Shown piece by piece: positions 34,638 to 43,972 of a stretch of 64,000 nt of DNA. The position numbers and the translations under genes were made by a program. How positions within the stretch are numbered: position 1 is the first letter of the stretch; each line of letters starts with the position of its first letter. The notes beneath the pieces were generated by a model that was not told where the DNA came from, ran no database searches, and worked only from the letters and a program-made list of their open reading frames with translations. Origin of the DNA: Coriobacteriales bacterium (GTDB taxonomy: Bacteria > Actinomycetota > Coriobacteriia > Coriobacteriales > UBA8131); assembly GCA_031288185.1 (NCBI GenBank), contig JAITRZ010000014.1, forward strand, positions 23,160-87,159, given 5' to 3'.

Positions 34638-35693
34638 ATGAGAATTGCGAGCTTGCGTGTTCTGGTTGCTCTGGCCGTCATTGCTTTAATCACCATCGGC
34701 TTTGTAACAAATATCGGCATCGGTACGCTCTCGTCCTTTGGCTGGAGCGATATTTCTATTCTTTGCCCGCTGGGCGCTCTGACAACGATGCTAGGTGCCA
34801 AGATTCTTGTGCCACGTGCACTGATCGCCCTGGTCATCGTCGTTATATTGATTGTGCTTGTGGGCAGAGCTTTTTGTTCTTGGGTTTGTCCCGTACCGCT
34901 GCTGCAAAAGCTGCGCGCGGTGTTTCGTAAGGACAGCAAGCTCACCACACCTGATGAAGAATCAACTGTAGGGACAGGTGATACTGATACAACTGCCACC
35001 TGCAGGTCTGCCGCTTCCCTCAAGACGCAGTCTACCGCCCCTCCCAGGGTAGCGGGTAAGGCAGAAAAGGCCAGCCTGTGTCACTCAAATGGCGATGCCT
35101 CAAACTGCTCTAGCTGCGCTCAAAAGCGTGGCACCCTTGATCCTCGGCATTTTGTGCTTGGCGGCTCCTTGCTTTCGGCTGCCCTTTTTGGCTTTCCGGT
35201 GTTTTGCCTTATCTGCCCCATCGGCTTAAGTTTTGCCGCTATTTTGCTGGTGGTTCGGCTGTTTAGCGAAGGTGATCTAACATGGTCAATTGTTATTGTG
35301 CTGCTGCTTCTAACGGTCGAAGTGCTAATCTTTCGTAAGTGGTGTTCACAGATTTGCCCACTTTCTGCCTTCATGTCACTCCTGGCCAAGGTCAACCGGA
35401 CGTTTCGGCCCGCCATCAACAAAGCCACCTGCCTTGAGACCGCCAAAGGTATTGATTGTGGACTGTGCGCAAAGGCCTGTCCCGAGGACATTGACCCGCG
35501 CCATCCCAAGCGTTCCTACGCGCCCATGAGTGAATGTACAAAGTGCCTGGAGTGCGCAAAGGCCTGTCCAACTAAAGCGTTGCGCCTGCCCTTTTTGCCT
35601 GGGTCGCGCGCAAACGGAGCTGGTTCGGACGACAGTGGAGGTTTGGGCGGCAGCGGTGGCCCCAACACATCTGAACAGGAAAGGGCCGCATGA
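34638..35693 (+). CDS. NapH-like membrane ferredoxin (polyferredoxin quinol dehydrogenase)
   Basis: The 351-residue protein has membrane helices at both ends of the hydrophobic part, CP motifs (ILCPLGALT, SWVCPVPLLQK, FCLICPIGLS, QICPLSAF) and a C-terminal ferredoxin domain (CGLCAKACPEDIDP and CTKCLECAKACPTKAL). NapH-type proteins oxidise quinol and hand electrons to NapG. About 55 polar residues (roughly 100-158) with extra cysteines (CSSCAQKRG) are inserted between helices. The gene follows napG-like by 20 bp and its stop overlaps the next start (ATGA), tying it to the helicase-like gene. Confidence 0.87.
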   Translation: MRIASLRVLVALAVIALITIGFVTNIGIGTLSSFGWSDISILCPLGALTTMLGAKILVPRALIALVIVVILIVLVGRAFCSWVCPVPLLQKLRAVFRKDSKLTTPDEESTVGTGDTDTTATCRSAASLKTQSTAPPRVAGKAEKASLCHSNGDASNCSSCAQKRGTLDPRHFVLGGSLLSAALFGFPVFCLICPIGLSFAAILLVVRLFSEGDLTWSIVIVLLLLTVEVLIFRKWCSQICPLSAFMSLLAKVNRTFRPAINKATCLETAKGIDCGLCAKACPEDIDPRHPKRSYAPMSECTKCLECAKACPTKALRLPFLPGSRANGAGSDDSGGLGGSGGPNTSEQERAA

Positions 35694-37855
35694 GTTCTCA
35701 GGTGATGATGGTTGATGGGGAAGCGCTTCCCATGGTTGAGACGTACAGGATAGTCGCAGTTGACCCCAGACGCTTCACCACTCCTGAAGCGCGGTGTATC
35801 CTTGGGGGTGCTGGCACGGGCAAGACCGAACACCTCTTAAAAAGAATTTCCGCATTACTTGCGGCGGGCGCCAAACCTGGCGAACTGTTGGTGCTGTGTG
35901 CCACCCCTTCTGCTGCTATAGACTTTAGGGAGCGGCTGGCGCTCCGGATTGAAAATATCGCTTATGAGATAAGTATAATAACGCCTCGCGCGCTGGCCCT
36001 TGAGATTCTTTCAACAGAGATGGCCAGGGCATATACCAGACGTCCCGCTCGGCTCCTCGCGTCCTTTGAAGTTAATTTTCTGCTGGAGGATATGAAGACG
36101 GTGGGCACGCGACCAGGCCGGCTTAGAGAGATACTGAAGTTTTTTTATCGAGGCTGGACAGAACTGGCTGAGGACGATCCTGAATGGCTTATCATGGCTG
36201 AAGAGGTGCACCTGCATCGTCTGCTGCTTGAAAACCTCACCTTTATGCAGGCAATGCTTGAGCCGGAACTCTCCAAGCTGGCACTTGGTTTTTTGCGTGG
36301 CAATGATGAAGCGTGCCAACAGACCGCGCCTGCTCATATTTTTGTAGACGATTATGGCTTTTTGAGCAGGGCTTCACAACTGCTGGCGCAGTTTCTGGCG
36401 GTTCAATCAATCACGGTGGCCGCAGACCCCTTTGTCAATTACCCTGTATTTGATTCCTATCCCTATCTGGACGGTGTGCAAGAGTTCATGAGCATCAATT
36501 CAGCGGCTAACCGCACGGTACTAAGTGCCAGCTGGCGAAGCGCCGCCGTGACTGCCGCTCTGGGCGACCTCTTCTCTGACCAGGCTCTTGCATCAAACGG
36601 CTCCGCACAAACTGAAGCCGCAGGAGATATTTCAGCCCCAGGGTTGGCAGCGCACGGAAAGGAGCATGTCGAAAGAACTGGAGGCGTGGGAGATATTTCA
36701 GGACTGCCACTGCCTGAAGTGTGTCCTGGTGCACCAAGCGGGCAGGTGGATGAAGGGACGGTAACCAGCGTAGCGTTCAGCGGCCCTGCTGAGGAGTTTG
36801 AGGGGGTGGCGACCAAGGTCGAGATGTTGCTTGCCTCCGGACTGCGGCCCAGGGACATCGGCATTGTCTCTCTGCATGAGCTTTGGGGAAAGCAGGTGGC
36901 CGCTCACCTTATGAGCCGTGGTATCCAGGCCGCCACCCTTTTTGGCGACAATCAGTTGAGAGGTGATATACGTGACTTGAGCCGTTCCTTTGCGTTGCGT
37001 GTCTATACGGCCCTGCGCCTGACGGCAAATCCCGCAGACAGTGCGTCCTGGCGTTGTTGGTGCGGATTTGGGGACTACCTCACAAACAGCGCGGCCCTGC
37101 TAGAACTAAAATCAAGGCAGCCAGGCCCCAGCCACAAGGTTCAGAGTCCTGCCTGCACAACCCCTGCTGTCCCACCTGAGCCTGTGTCACTCTTGGCCGC
37201 TTTGGCTACTAAGGGCCAACATCTGCCCGACACTGAGGACGACATTCTTTTTGAGGATCCGACAGAAACCAGTGAACCCATTTTGGGTAAAGTGCTTGTC
37301 CAGTGGCAAAAAGGCCAGAATATCATTGCTCATTGCGCGGATCTCAGAGGTCAAGAGCTGCTAAACAAAATTATGCATCTAGTAGCAAGCGATACGCCTA
37401 ACCCTTCCTTACTTCCCCCGGCTCTCTTTTCCTTGGTTCCTGAGTGCGCTTCAGCTGTTGAATTGGCGCGTTTGCTGGAAGAACGCCTGCTTTTTCCCCA
37501 TTTTGATGTCCCGTGTGACCAGGTGCGTGTTCTTGTCCCCTCACAACTTTGTGGCCTGCACTTCAAGGCGGTAATTGTTTGCGGCGCAGCCAACGGCTTT
37601 TTGCCCTGCCGTGACTATTTTGACGGCACCATCGTGTCTCTTGATCAGCGAGAGCGCATGCGCGCCCGCGATCTCAGGCTGTTTTACCTGATAGTGGGCA
37701 CACCTCTCCAGGACTTGATATTTACCTGGTTTAGAAAAATAGACCTTGAGAGCGCTGAACGCTTGAAGTTGAAAATAGCGCGTATTCGCCTGGAAAAGGG
37801 CCAGCGCGTCTGTTTAATGACCCCCAGCCAGCTCCTTGAGCTCATTCACCGCTGA
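35690..37855 (+). CDS. Degenerate UvrD-like superfamily 1 NTPase of unknown role
   Basis: The 721-residue protein has an intact Walker A (GGAGTGKT, residues 39-46). Later helicase motifs are altered: the DExx box is VDDYGF (219-224), the GDxxQ motif reads AADPFVNYPVF, the motif IV arginine segment is SASWRS, GLHFKAVIVCGAANGFLP stands for motif V and DLRLFYLIVGTPLQD replaces the arginine-finger TRA of motif VI. The middle (about 295-370) is low-complexity. ATP binding looks possible but classical helicase action doubtful. Translation is coupled to napH-like, and its last 14 bp overlap the convergent torD. Presence in an electron-transfer operon is unexplained. Confidence 0.65.
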   Translation: MSSQVMMVDGEALPMVETYRIVAVDPRRFTTPEARCILGGAGTGKTEHLLKRISALLAAGAKPGELLVLCATPSAAIDFRERLALRIENIAYEISIITPRALALEILSTEMARAYTRRPARLLASFEVNFLLEDMKTVGTRPGRLREILKFFYRGWTELAEDDPEWLIMAEEVHLHRLLLENLTFMQAMLEPELSKLALGFLRGNDEACQQTAPAHIFVDDYGFLSRASQLLAQFLAVQSITVAADPFVNYPVFDSYPYLDGVQEFMSINSAANRTVLSASWRSAAVTAALGDLFSDQALASNGSAQTEAAGDISAPGLAAHGKEHVERTGGVGDISGLPLPEVCPGAPSGQVDEGTVTSVAFSGPAEEFEGVATKVEMLLASGLRPRDIGIVSLHELWGKQVAAHLMSRGIQAATLFGDNQLRGDIRDLSRSFALRVYTALRLTANPADSASWRCWCGFGDYLTNSAALLELKSRQPGPSHKVQSPACTTPAVPPEPVSLLAALATKGQHLPDTEDDILFEDPTETSEPILGKVLVQWQKGQNIIAHCADLRGQELLNKIMHLVASDTPNPSLLPPALFSLVPECASAVELARLLEERLLFPHFDVPCDQVRVLVPSQLCGLHFKAVIVCGAANGFLPCRDYFDGTIVSLDQRERMRARDLRLFYLIVGTPLQDLIFTWFRKIDLESAERLKLKIARIRLEKGQRVCLMTPSQLLELIHR

Positions 37856-38588
37856 AGGGAGGGTCAGGAACAGACCTGCCATCATGGTGTTCATCGTCTG
37901 ACGCTTCTATCCATTCCGATAAAATATCAAAATCTGTAGCAATAAATCCCGCGCTCAGGAACGCGAGGGCCCGGTAAAAATCCGTCTTTGCGAATTTGTG
38001 CATTTCAGCAAAGAGCATCGGTGTCCAGTTTGCAAGGTGGTCATTTAGAAAACCGTACTGTACCGCAAGCAATCTGGCGGCCTCGTCTTCGCGCTGTTTC
38101 TGTCGTGCAACCAGCATTCGTTCACCTATAACCTGCATAAACTCCAGCTCCAGGGATATATGGTCTTCTCCCACCTTCCAGCTGGAACGAGTGATAATGT
38201 CATTGGCGCGATAGAGCGCCAGTATTTCATCCCTGGCATCCTGCATCAGCAGGCGCTTACTGGATGTGTGTACGCTTTCAAACGGATAGGCGGCTGAATA
38301 GGCATTTACCCCATTACCCAGAAAGACCCTGGTGTAATCAATTGCCAGCTCGGTAAGCGTTCTTTCCCAGGCGTTGCTTAGGTAGGTATGAAAGAGGCGA
38401 TAACCCGCATCCATATCCGCGTTGCCCGTATTCACCGGAAACCGCATTGCGCGCATCTCGGAGAGTAATGGTTCGTCTACCTCCTTACGATACAGGCGTG
38501 TCAACAGGGCATAGGTGGCAATTCGCCCTTCTAACAGAGTCAGGACATCGGAATCTGACATTACGTTTGCGCATTCTAGCTCGCTCAT
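37842..38588 (-). CDS. TorD/DmsD-family molybdoenzyme-specific chaperone, copy 2
   Basis: The 248-residue paralogue of the 33150-33968 product, with the family signature VGEDHISLELEFMQVI and the shared AAYPFESVHTSSKRLLMQDARDEI. ATG at 38588 is chosen because GGAAGGAGAGG precedes it and the ATG overlaps the stop of the upstream unknown gene (ATGA). It is the last gene of the minus-strand molybdoenzyme operon A, so its likely client is the catalytic subunit encoded at 41044-43953. Its 3' end overlaps that of the UvrD-like gene. Confidence 0.9.
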   Translation of the reverse strand: MSELECANVMSDSDVLTLLEGRIATYALLTRLYRKEVDEPLLSEMRAMRFPVNTGNADMDAGYRLFHTYLSNAWERTLTELAIDYTRVFLGNGVNAYSAAYPFESVHTSSKRLLMQDARDEILALYRANDIITRSSWKVGEDHISLELEFMQVIGERMLVARQKQREDEAARLLAVQYGFLNDHLANWTPMLFAEMHKFAKTDFYRALAFLSAGFIATDFDILSEWIEASDDEHHDGRSVPDPPFSGE

Positions 38589-39388
38589 TGTTCTGCCTCT
38601 CCTTCCGATAGCGCACATTCAACCAACACCTTGAGGCCGATATCGGTTGTTTTCCACAACGGCATCCACGCGAGAGCATCATATTCATTGAGGCGATCGA
38701 TGAAATACCCGCTGTAGCGGCGAGGCTGCTGCAAGAGGGGGTCGTCATCAACCAACACGTTAAGTTCAATCTTGCTGCGCGGCTCATCAGCACAAAACTC
38801 AAGGATGCGCCTATATATCTCCAGGTACTCGTTATCCTGTCCTAAGATTGTTTTCAGGTTAGAAAGGGGGTCAAGTGCATCATAGAGAACCAGTGCCTCC
38901 GGTGTTGACAGCCAATTGCCCTGAGCGGACGTTTGAACCACCAGATATTCTGTCTCTGAGCCATCCTGCTGTGTCAGCGGCTCAACGGCCACGGTTTCTT
39001 CATTGGCTTGTTCATCCTGTTGATATATCAGCGCCCCGGCTTCTTCCAGTAACTGCCGCAGCATAACCGGTGTGTAGACCGAGCGATTTGTTTTTTGCAT
39101 CGCTTGGGTAAACTCGTCCACCTCCTGGGGGCTGCGTGCGCTTCGGCAAAAATCGATAAGGGCAAGTAGGATTTTTTTCTGTGCTGGCAGGCTGGACAAA
39201 AGATCGTTAATGCGCTGCTCAGAAGAACGCCCAGGTTCATCACCACATTCTGCCTCTAACCGCTTTTGGCTGCCGACCAGCCCGATGAACTCAATGTCCT
39301 GATCCTCTTCATCCAACTTTGCGACACCCGCGTCGTCCAGGGGGTCATAATCCAGTTCGCAGGTAAAACCGTGGTCATCCTGATACAC
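38585..39388 (-). CDS. Conserved protein of unknown function linked to TorD (tandem winged-helix-like), copy 2
   Basis: The 267-residue paralogue of the protein encoded at 32176-33153. The two share segments such as RINDLLSSLPAQKK / RIADLLKAMAPHRK and VDDDPLLQQPRRYSGYFIDRL / VDDDPLTQKPRLYAPRFLDRL. As in copy 1 an acidic N-terminus precedes two helix-turn-helix-like segments. GTG at 39388 is preferred (GGAGG 6 bp before); TTG one codon earlier is closer to the ribosome-binding site than usual. It lies 192 bp after the anchor gene and overlaps torD copy 2. Nothing was recognised in the 192-bp gap. Confidence 0.7.
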   Translation of the reverse strand: MYQDDHGFTCELDYDPLDDAGVAKLDEEDQDIEFIGLVGSQKRLEAECGDEPGRSSEQRINDLLSSLPAQKKILLALIDFCRSARSPQEVDEFTQAMQKTNRSVYTPVMLRQLLEEAGALIYQQDEQANEETVAVEPLTQQDGSETEYLVVQTSAQGNWLSTPEALVLYDALDPLSNLKTILGQDNEYLEIYRRILEFCADEPRSKIELNVLVDDDPLLQQPRRYSGYFIDRLNEYDALAWMPLWKTTDIGLKVLVECALSEGEAEQ

Positions 39389-39580
39389 CAAACGCCTCCG
39401 TATCTCTCCTCTTGCTCACGTCTGTTTTTCTGGTGAGTGGGCTGGTGAATGGGCACATTTACCCTGGTTGTTAAGCCTGAGTGCAGCCTCCCGTCTGTTT
39501 TGCCTGTTTTCCTCGTGCTGGTTTGGGAAAGAACCGTGTATCTCTGTCAATAGGCTCCGTTGTCAGCAGAAGGCGTATTG

Positions 39581-40453
39581 TTAGTAGAAGGCGTAAACAC
39601 TGATGCCCAGGATATACAGCGCGGCCCTGAAGGCTATCCCACCTGCCAGAGCGCAGATCAGCGCGGCGCCAGCAAAGCCTGAGTTAGCCACCGATTTATT
39701 CCAGAACAAAAATCCCAAAACAGCGGCAATGACACCACCCATTATCAGCGCTCCCCAGAAATAAGCAGCTAGTTCACCTACCAGCAGGTTGCTTCCCAGG
39801 TCGGTAGGGGCAACCATCGGTTTGGTGGGCTCGGTGGGGTCAAAGTAATTGCCAACCATCGGCAGTGACAAACTGCCAACATACGCCGCATAGGCGACAA
39901 GAGACACTGCAACCAAGGCTCCACCAACGGCCGTAAAGCGCGCTCCTAGCTGGAGCGAGTCCTCGGTTTTGGTAAGAGCCGCAATTAACCACAGGGCTGA
40001 CGCGCCGGCCACCACCATCTGCGCCAGATAGAACAGGTGCAACAGGACGGTTGACCACACGGGACGTGCGGCCATCATATAGGAATTTGCCATGACCAAG
40101 ACCAATACCACTCCACCAACCACGGCAAGCGCTCCCATCCATTTGGGAATCTCACCTCTGCGGGCAAAGGCAAAGTAGATGATAATAAGGACAAACATCA
40201 CCGCAACAGCGATCAATTCCTGGGTTATCCCTGAGCTCAAGTGACCAAAGCCATTGAAACTCCGCTCCCAATGTTGCAGATGCGTAAATGAAGCAATGCC
40301 GCCAATAAGCAAGGCAACCAACGCCACCATCAGGCTTGGCATTTGCAGTTTAGCTCCCTTGCCAAGCAAAACCAGCAGGCCCTGTCCGGCAAACACGCCA
40401 GCACTCAGGCAGACAAATAAGGTAAAGAGCACCAAAGACCACTGTATCTCCAT
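39581..40453 (-). CDS. DmsC-like membrane anchor subunit, operon A
   Basis: The 290-residue protein has about eight hydrophobic helices and matches dimethyl-sulfoxide-reductase anchor subunits, which oxidise menaquinol and pass electrons to the ferredoxin subunit. Typical pieces are MEIQWSLVLFTLFVCLSAGVF at the start and FTHLQHWERSFNGFGHLSSGITQE. It is closely related to the product of 46035-46952. Its start lies 3 bp after the ferredoxin gene stop. Confidence 0.88.
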   Translation of the reverse strand: MEIQWSLVLFTLFVCLSAGVFAGQGLLVLLGKGAKLQMPSLMVALVALLIGGIASFTHLQHWERSFNGFGHLSSGITQELIAVAVMFVLIIIYFAFARRGEIPKWMGALAVVGGVVLVLVMANSYMMAARPVWSTVLLHLFYLAQMVVAGASALWLIAALTKTEDSLQLGARFTAVGGALVAVSLVAYAAYVGSLSLPMVGNYFDPTEPTKPMVAPTDLGSNLLVGELAAYFWGALIMGGVIAAVLGFLFWNKSVANSGFAGAALICALAGGIAFRAALYILGISVYAFY

Positions 40454-40456
40454 CTC

Positions 40457-41041
40457 TTATCCCTTCCATTTCATAGTTCTAAGGATGTATTTGAAGGTTG
40501 GCTTATTGCCTACATCAGGCAGTGAATAAACCTTGCCGGAATCCTCAGCCGCCAGTATCTTGGATACCTCAGAGCTGGCATCCTCCAGGTCGCCAAAGTA
40601 GCGAGCACGGCCGCCGCATTGGGTAACACACTGGGGTGTACCGCCGTCAGCGATGAGTTGTTCGCAAAGAGTACATTTCTCAACAACCCGCTCGTCCTCA
40701 TTAAGATAACGCACATTGTAGGGACAGGCCATCACACAAAACTGACAGCCGATACACTTCTGCTTGTCGATCTGCACCGTTCCATCTATGAGTTTCTGCG
40801 AAGCGCCGGTGGGGCAGACCTCAACACATTGGGGCTTTTCGCAGTGTTGGCACTGAACTGTCAGATAATAAAGCTCAACATCCGGCCAGTTATCCCCTTC
40901 CTTTTTTGGGTTGGGGCCAACACGCAGGGTCTTGTTCCAAAACTGTCCTATCGGCACCGAGTTGACCATTTTGCAGGCAACCGAACAGGCCAGGCAGCCA
41001 ACACAACGATCCAAGTCAGTAACAATCGCATACTTAGTCAT
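40457..41041 (-). CDS. DmsB-like ferredoxin subunit, operon A
   Basis: The 194-residue electron-transfer subunit carries four [4Fe-4S] cysteine groups: CVGCLACSVACK, CQHCEKPQCVEVCP, CIGCQFCVMACP and CTLCEQL...CVTQCGG. It links the DmsC-like anchor to the molybdenum subunit, whose stop codon is 2 bp upstream. It is paralogous to the ferredoxin of operon B but shorter by 27 residues near the C-terminus. Confidence 0.92.
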   Translation of the reverse strand: MTKYAIVTDLDRCVGCLACSVACKMVNSVPIGQFWNKTLRVGPNPKKEGDNWPDVELYYLTVQCQHCEKPQCVEVCPTGASQKLIDGTVQIDKQKCIGCQFCVMACPYNVRYLNEDERVVEKCTLCEQLIADGGTPQCVTQCGGRARYFGDLEDASSEVSKILAAEDSGKVYSLPDVGNKPTFKYILRTMKWKG

Positions 41042-41043
41042 AC

Positions 41044-43953
41044 TTATTTCCTTCCCTCATAGACCGGCTGCCATTCTTTAAGGCGGGGATCGGTTGCCGA
41101 GGCGATGATCGGTGTGCCATCTTGGCCGGTTGGCACTACAACGCCGCCCGGACAGTTGGCCGGCGTGGCTTTGTAGATGGTGCCCAGATAGGCGCGCAGG
41201 TTTGTAGCGCCACATATGGGGCACTGCGCATACCTGTCATTGACGCAGTTAATACTGGACAGCCTAAAGCCGTGCCCCGACTCATTGAGCTCTGGATACC
41301 ACCATTGGTGTTCGCAATTTATGGTACCTTTTTTGATACCGTAGTACAGATCGGCAACCTGGCGAACCTTGCCCCATTCAGTTTCAATCCACACCCAGTC
41401 ACCCTGTTCAATACCCAGTTCAGCGGCATCCTCTGGGTTGATTTCGCACCGAGGCGTCGGCCACAGTTCACGACACCAGGGCAGCTGGCGATGCTCAGAG
41501 TGAAAATAAACGGGAATGCGCCGGCCCGTTGTAACAATAAAGGGGTATTCCTTGAAGCGTTCGGGATCGCTGATGGGGGAGTGCGGTGGTTCATCATAGG
41601 TGGGCAGTTCAAATCCCCGTCCCGGCATCAGAGACTCGACGATGGTCGACCAGAACTCATATTTTTTTGTTGGGGTATTCCATCCCGGCGTAGGTGGTAC
41701 GGGCGGCCCACCCATCATGCCCGCTGAACCTCCCAGGATATAGCCGGTCTCGTAACGGCGGTAGGTGCCCCACCGGTCTGGTTCCATGACCTTGGCGTCC
41801 CACCAACCATCGCGTTGAAATGCCTCGGCATACTGATTCCAGGACATTCCACTGCCCATCACAGCGTTGTTGAGAATAAACTGCTCTCCTGGTTCCCAAT
41901 CTTCAGGAAGATTGCCAGGCCAGGGATCCTCAGGGTTGGGACTATAGAAGATTCCCAGGGCCTTGGCCACTCCCATGATTATCAGCGGATCCCAGAGGGT
42001 ATCTGCCGGTGGCTGCACACAGCGCACGTTAGCACCGTAGGCTCCTGACGATCCCTGAGACACGCGCGAACAGTTAATTTCCAGCCAGTGCCAGGCGGGC
42101 AGCAGGAGATCAGCATAGTCGCTTGAGGGGGCGTGCCAGAGATTGCATTCTATGATAAAGTCAAGTTTGACCAGCTGATCCCAGGCGTTGTTCGCGTTGG
42201 TCATGTTCATGAAGTCGCCCGACATGTTCACGCCGCCCTTGACAGGATAGGGTTTGCCGGTCTCCATCGCGTCATAGAGTGTGTTGCCATCTGACCAGCC
42301 ACCCCACCAGCGGTTGACCGGGAATTCATCATCGCCGATCTCTTTGGAGCTGTCAGGGAAGTAACCTTGCATCATGGCACCGGGAATCATGAAAGCAAAG
42401 GGGGTAAAGCCGCCGTCCACAGGGGCCATGGTTGGGCCTCGCTGGCCAGCCGGCGTGTCATAGTTACCGGTAAGCGCCGCGATGGCATCAATAGCTCGGC
42501 AGTTTTGAACTGCCGTGCCTGCGTGCTCTACAGCCAGCATATACTGAATGCCGCCATTGCCATAACCAGACGCAGGATCGATACGCGTGGCGTAGGTCTT
42601 GGCTGCTGCCTCCAGTTGGTCGGCGGGGACACCCGTTATCTCAGCGGCCCTTTCAGGGGTGTAGTCGCGGCAGACCTCGGCATATATATCCAAGACTGGA
42701 CGTACTTTTACCGTTGTACCGTCCTTAAGCGTAACGTCATATTCACCATAGATGGCAGGGTCTATCTCTGGATTGAAAGGCGTGGGGTCAGGAACAAATC
42801 CCTGAACTACACCAGGCATCAGATGAGGCTGACGCGCCTCATGGCCCTTGGTGGGAGGCGAGAAGGGCGGCTCGTTTTCCCAAAGACCGGTAGTGGAGTC
42901 AAAATAGGTAAGCCCGTTTGCGATACTGTCCCAAACCATGAAGCGCGTAGGATCGCCGCCTTCAATCAGGTCTGATTCCTTAAGAAGGCGTGTTTTCAGT
43001 TCCCAGGGACGTCCCGGACCGTACAGTTGAGTGCTGCTAAGGCTTGGCCCTGTGGGAAGAACCAAGAAGGAAGCGTTGGTCCACCGCTTCACAAACAGTG
43101 CGTCAATCAGGTCGTTTTCCAGTATGACGTTAGTCCAGCAGAGCGCGACAGCGGCATCGGTGCCCGGACGCAGATTCATCCAGTAATCTGCGTTGCGGCC
43201 GATGCCAGCCATGCGTGGGTCAACTACGATATGAGAATCAGCCACAACAGCGCAGTCAACCGTAGTGCGGCAGGAGTCATCATAGTTTGATATTTCCGAT
43301 GCCCCACCCCACTGCACAAAAACACGGGGACGGTCAACAGTCGCCATCCAGCTAAAGGCCCTGTTGGAGACCAGACGTGTCGCGTAGTGGCGGGGACCCT
43401 TGCACACCTGGTAAGCCTGGATGGTGTTGGGCGTTTGCAGTATCTGTGGCCAGGCCATTAACCCACCCATCGACCAAACACGGCTTGTCCCTACCATAGA
43501 ATAAAACGTTTCGCCCCCGTACTTGTCTTTAAGTTCCTGTATCTTTTCCGCCGCTAATGCAAAGGCCTCATCCCACGTGATGCGTACCCAGCCGGGATCG
43601 GGCGCGTTTTTGGGATTAGTGCGCTTCATGGGATACATCAGGCGGTCAGGATGGTAACAGGCTTGGACTGATGCTTGTGATTTTGAACAGCAGTTTGCAT
43701 CACTCTGGAAGGCGTCCGGATCTCCCTCGATCTTAATGGCGCGACCGTTGCGCACTGTCACTAAAACCCCACATTCCATTTTGCCGCAGCCTCTGCAGGT
43801 GGTACGCACCACCTTGACCTCATCTGGTGTTGATGAGGCATTCTCATCAACGGCAAGCGCTCTGTCCATGACAGCGGACGTTAGAGCGGTTGCCGCGCTG
43901 AGCGCCGCAGCAGTTTTTACGAAACTGCGCCGTGTCATAGTTGGCATCTTCAT
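41044..43953 (-). CDS. Tat-exported molybdopterin oxidoreductase, operon A (catechol-dehydroxylase-like candidate)
   Basis: The 969-residue catalytic subunit of the DMSO-reductase superfamily starts with TMTRRSFVKTAAAL, a Tat signal. The [4Fe-4S] motif is C53RGC56GKMEC61GV with later CC at 88-89. C184 in QVCKGPRHYA is the candidate molybdenum ligand. PRVFVQWGGASEISNYDDSC and IVVDPRMAGIG are shared with the operon B enzyme. This arrangement (molybdoenzyme, ferredoxin, anchor, membrane LuxR regulator) resembles the dehydroxylase loci of Eggerthella, but the substrate cannot be read. ATG at 43953 has GGAGGAG before it; the longer frame adds 44 residues translated from an upstream direct repeat. 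Confidence 0.88.
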   Translation of the reverse strand: MKMPTMTRRSFVKTAAALSAATALTSAVMDRALAVDENASSTPDEVKVVRTTCRGCGKMECGVLVTVRNGRAIKIEGDPDAFQSDANCCSKSQASVQACYHPDRLMYPMKRTNPKNAPDPGWVRITWDEAFALAAEKIQELKDKYGGETFYSMVGTSRVWSMGGLMAWPQILQTPNTIQAYQVCKGPRHYATRLVSNRAFSWMATVDRPRVFVQWGGASEISNYDDSCRTTVDCAVVADSHIVVDPRMAGIGRNADYWMNLRPGTDAAVALCWTNVILENDLIDALFVKRWTNASFLVLPTGPSLSSTQLYGPGRPWELKTRLLKESDLIEGGDPTRFMVWDSIANGLTYFDSTTGLWENEPPFSPPTKGHEARQPHLMPGVVQGFVPDPTPFNPEIDPAIYGEYDVTLKDGTTVKVRPVLDIYAEVCRDYTPERAAEITGVPADQLEAAAKTYATRIDPASGYGNGGIQYMLAVEHAGTAVQNCRAIDAIAALTGNYDTPAGQRGPTMAPVDGGFTPFAFMIPGAMMQGYFPDSSKEIGDDEFPVNRWWGGWSDGNTLYDAMETGKPYPVKGGVNMSGDFMNMTNANNAWDQLVKLDFIIECNLWHAPSSDYADLLLPAWHWLEINCSRVSQGSSGAYGANVRCVQPPADTLWDPLIIMGVAKALGIFYSPNPEDPWPGNLPEDWEPGEQFILNNAVMGSGMSWNQYAEAFQRDGWWDAKVMEPDRWGTYRRYETGYILGGSAGMMGGPPVPPTPGWNTPTKKYEFWSTIVESLMPGRGFELPTYDEPPHSPISDPERFKEYPFIVTTGRRIPVYFHSEHRQLPWCRELWPTPRCEINPEDAAELGIEQGDWVWIETEWGKVRQVADLYYGIKKGTINCEHQWWYPELNESGHGFRLSSINCVNDRYAQCPICGATNLRAYLGTIYKATPANCPGGVVVPTGQDGTPIIASATDPRLKEWQPVYEGRK

Positions 43954-43972
43954 AAACTCCTCCTGTTGGATT

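Noticed and set aside
41122-41727. 201-codon plus-strand frame opposite operon A molybdoenzyme
   Set aside because: Shadow of the conserved C-terminal molybdopterin-binding domain on the other strand.
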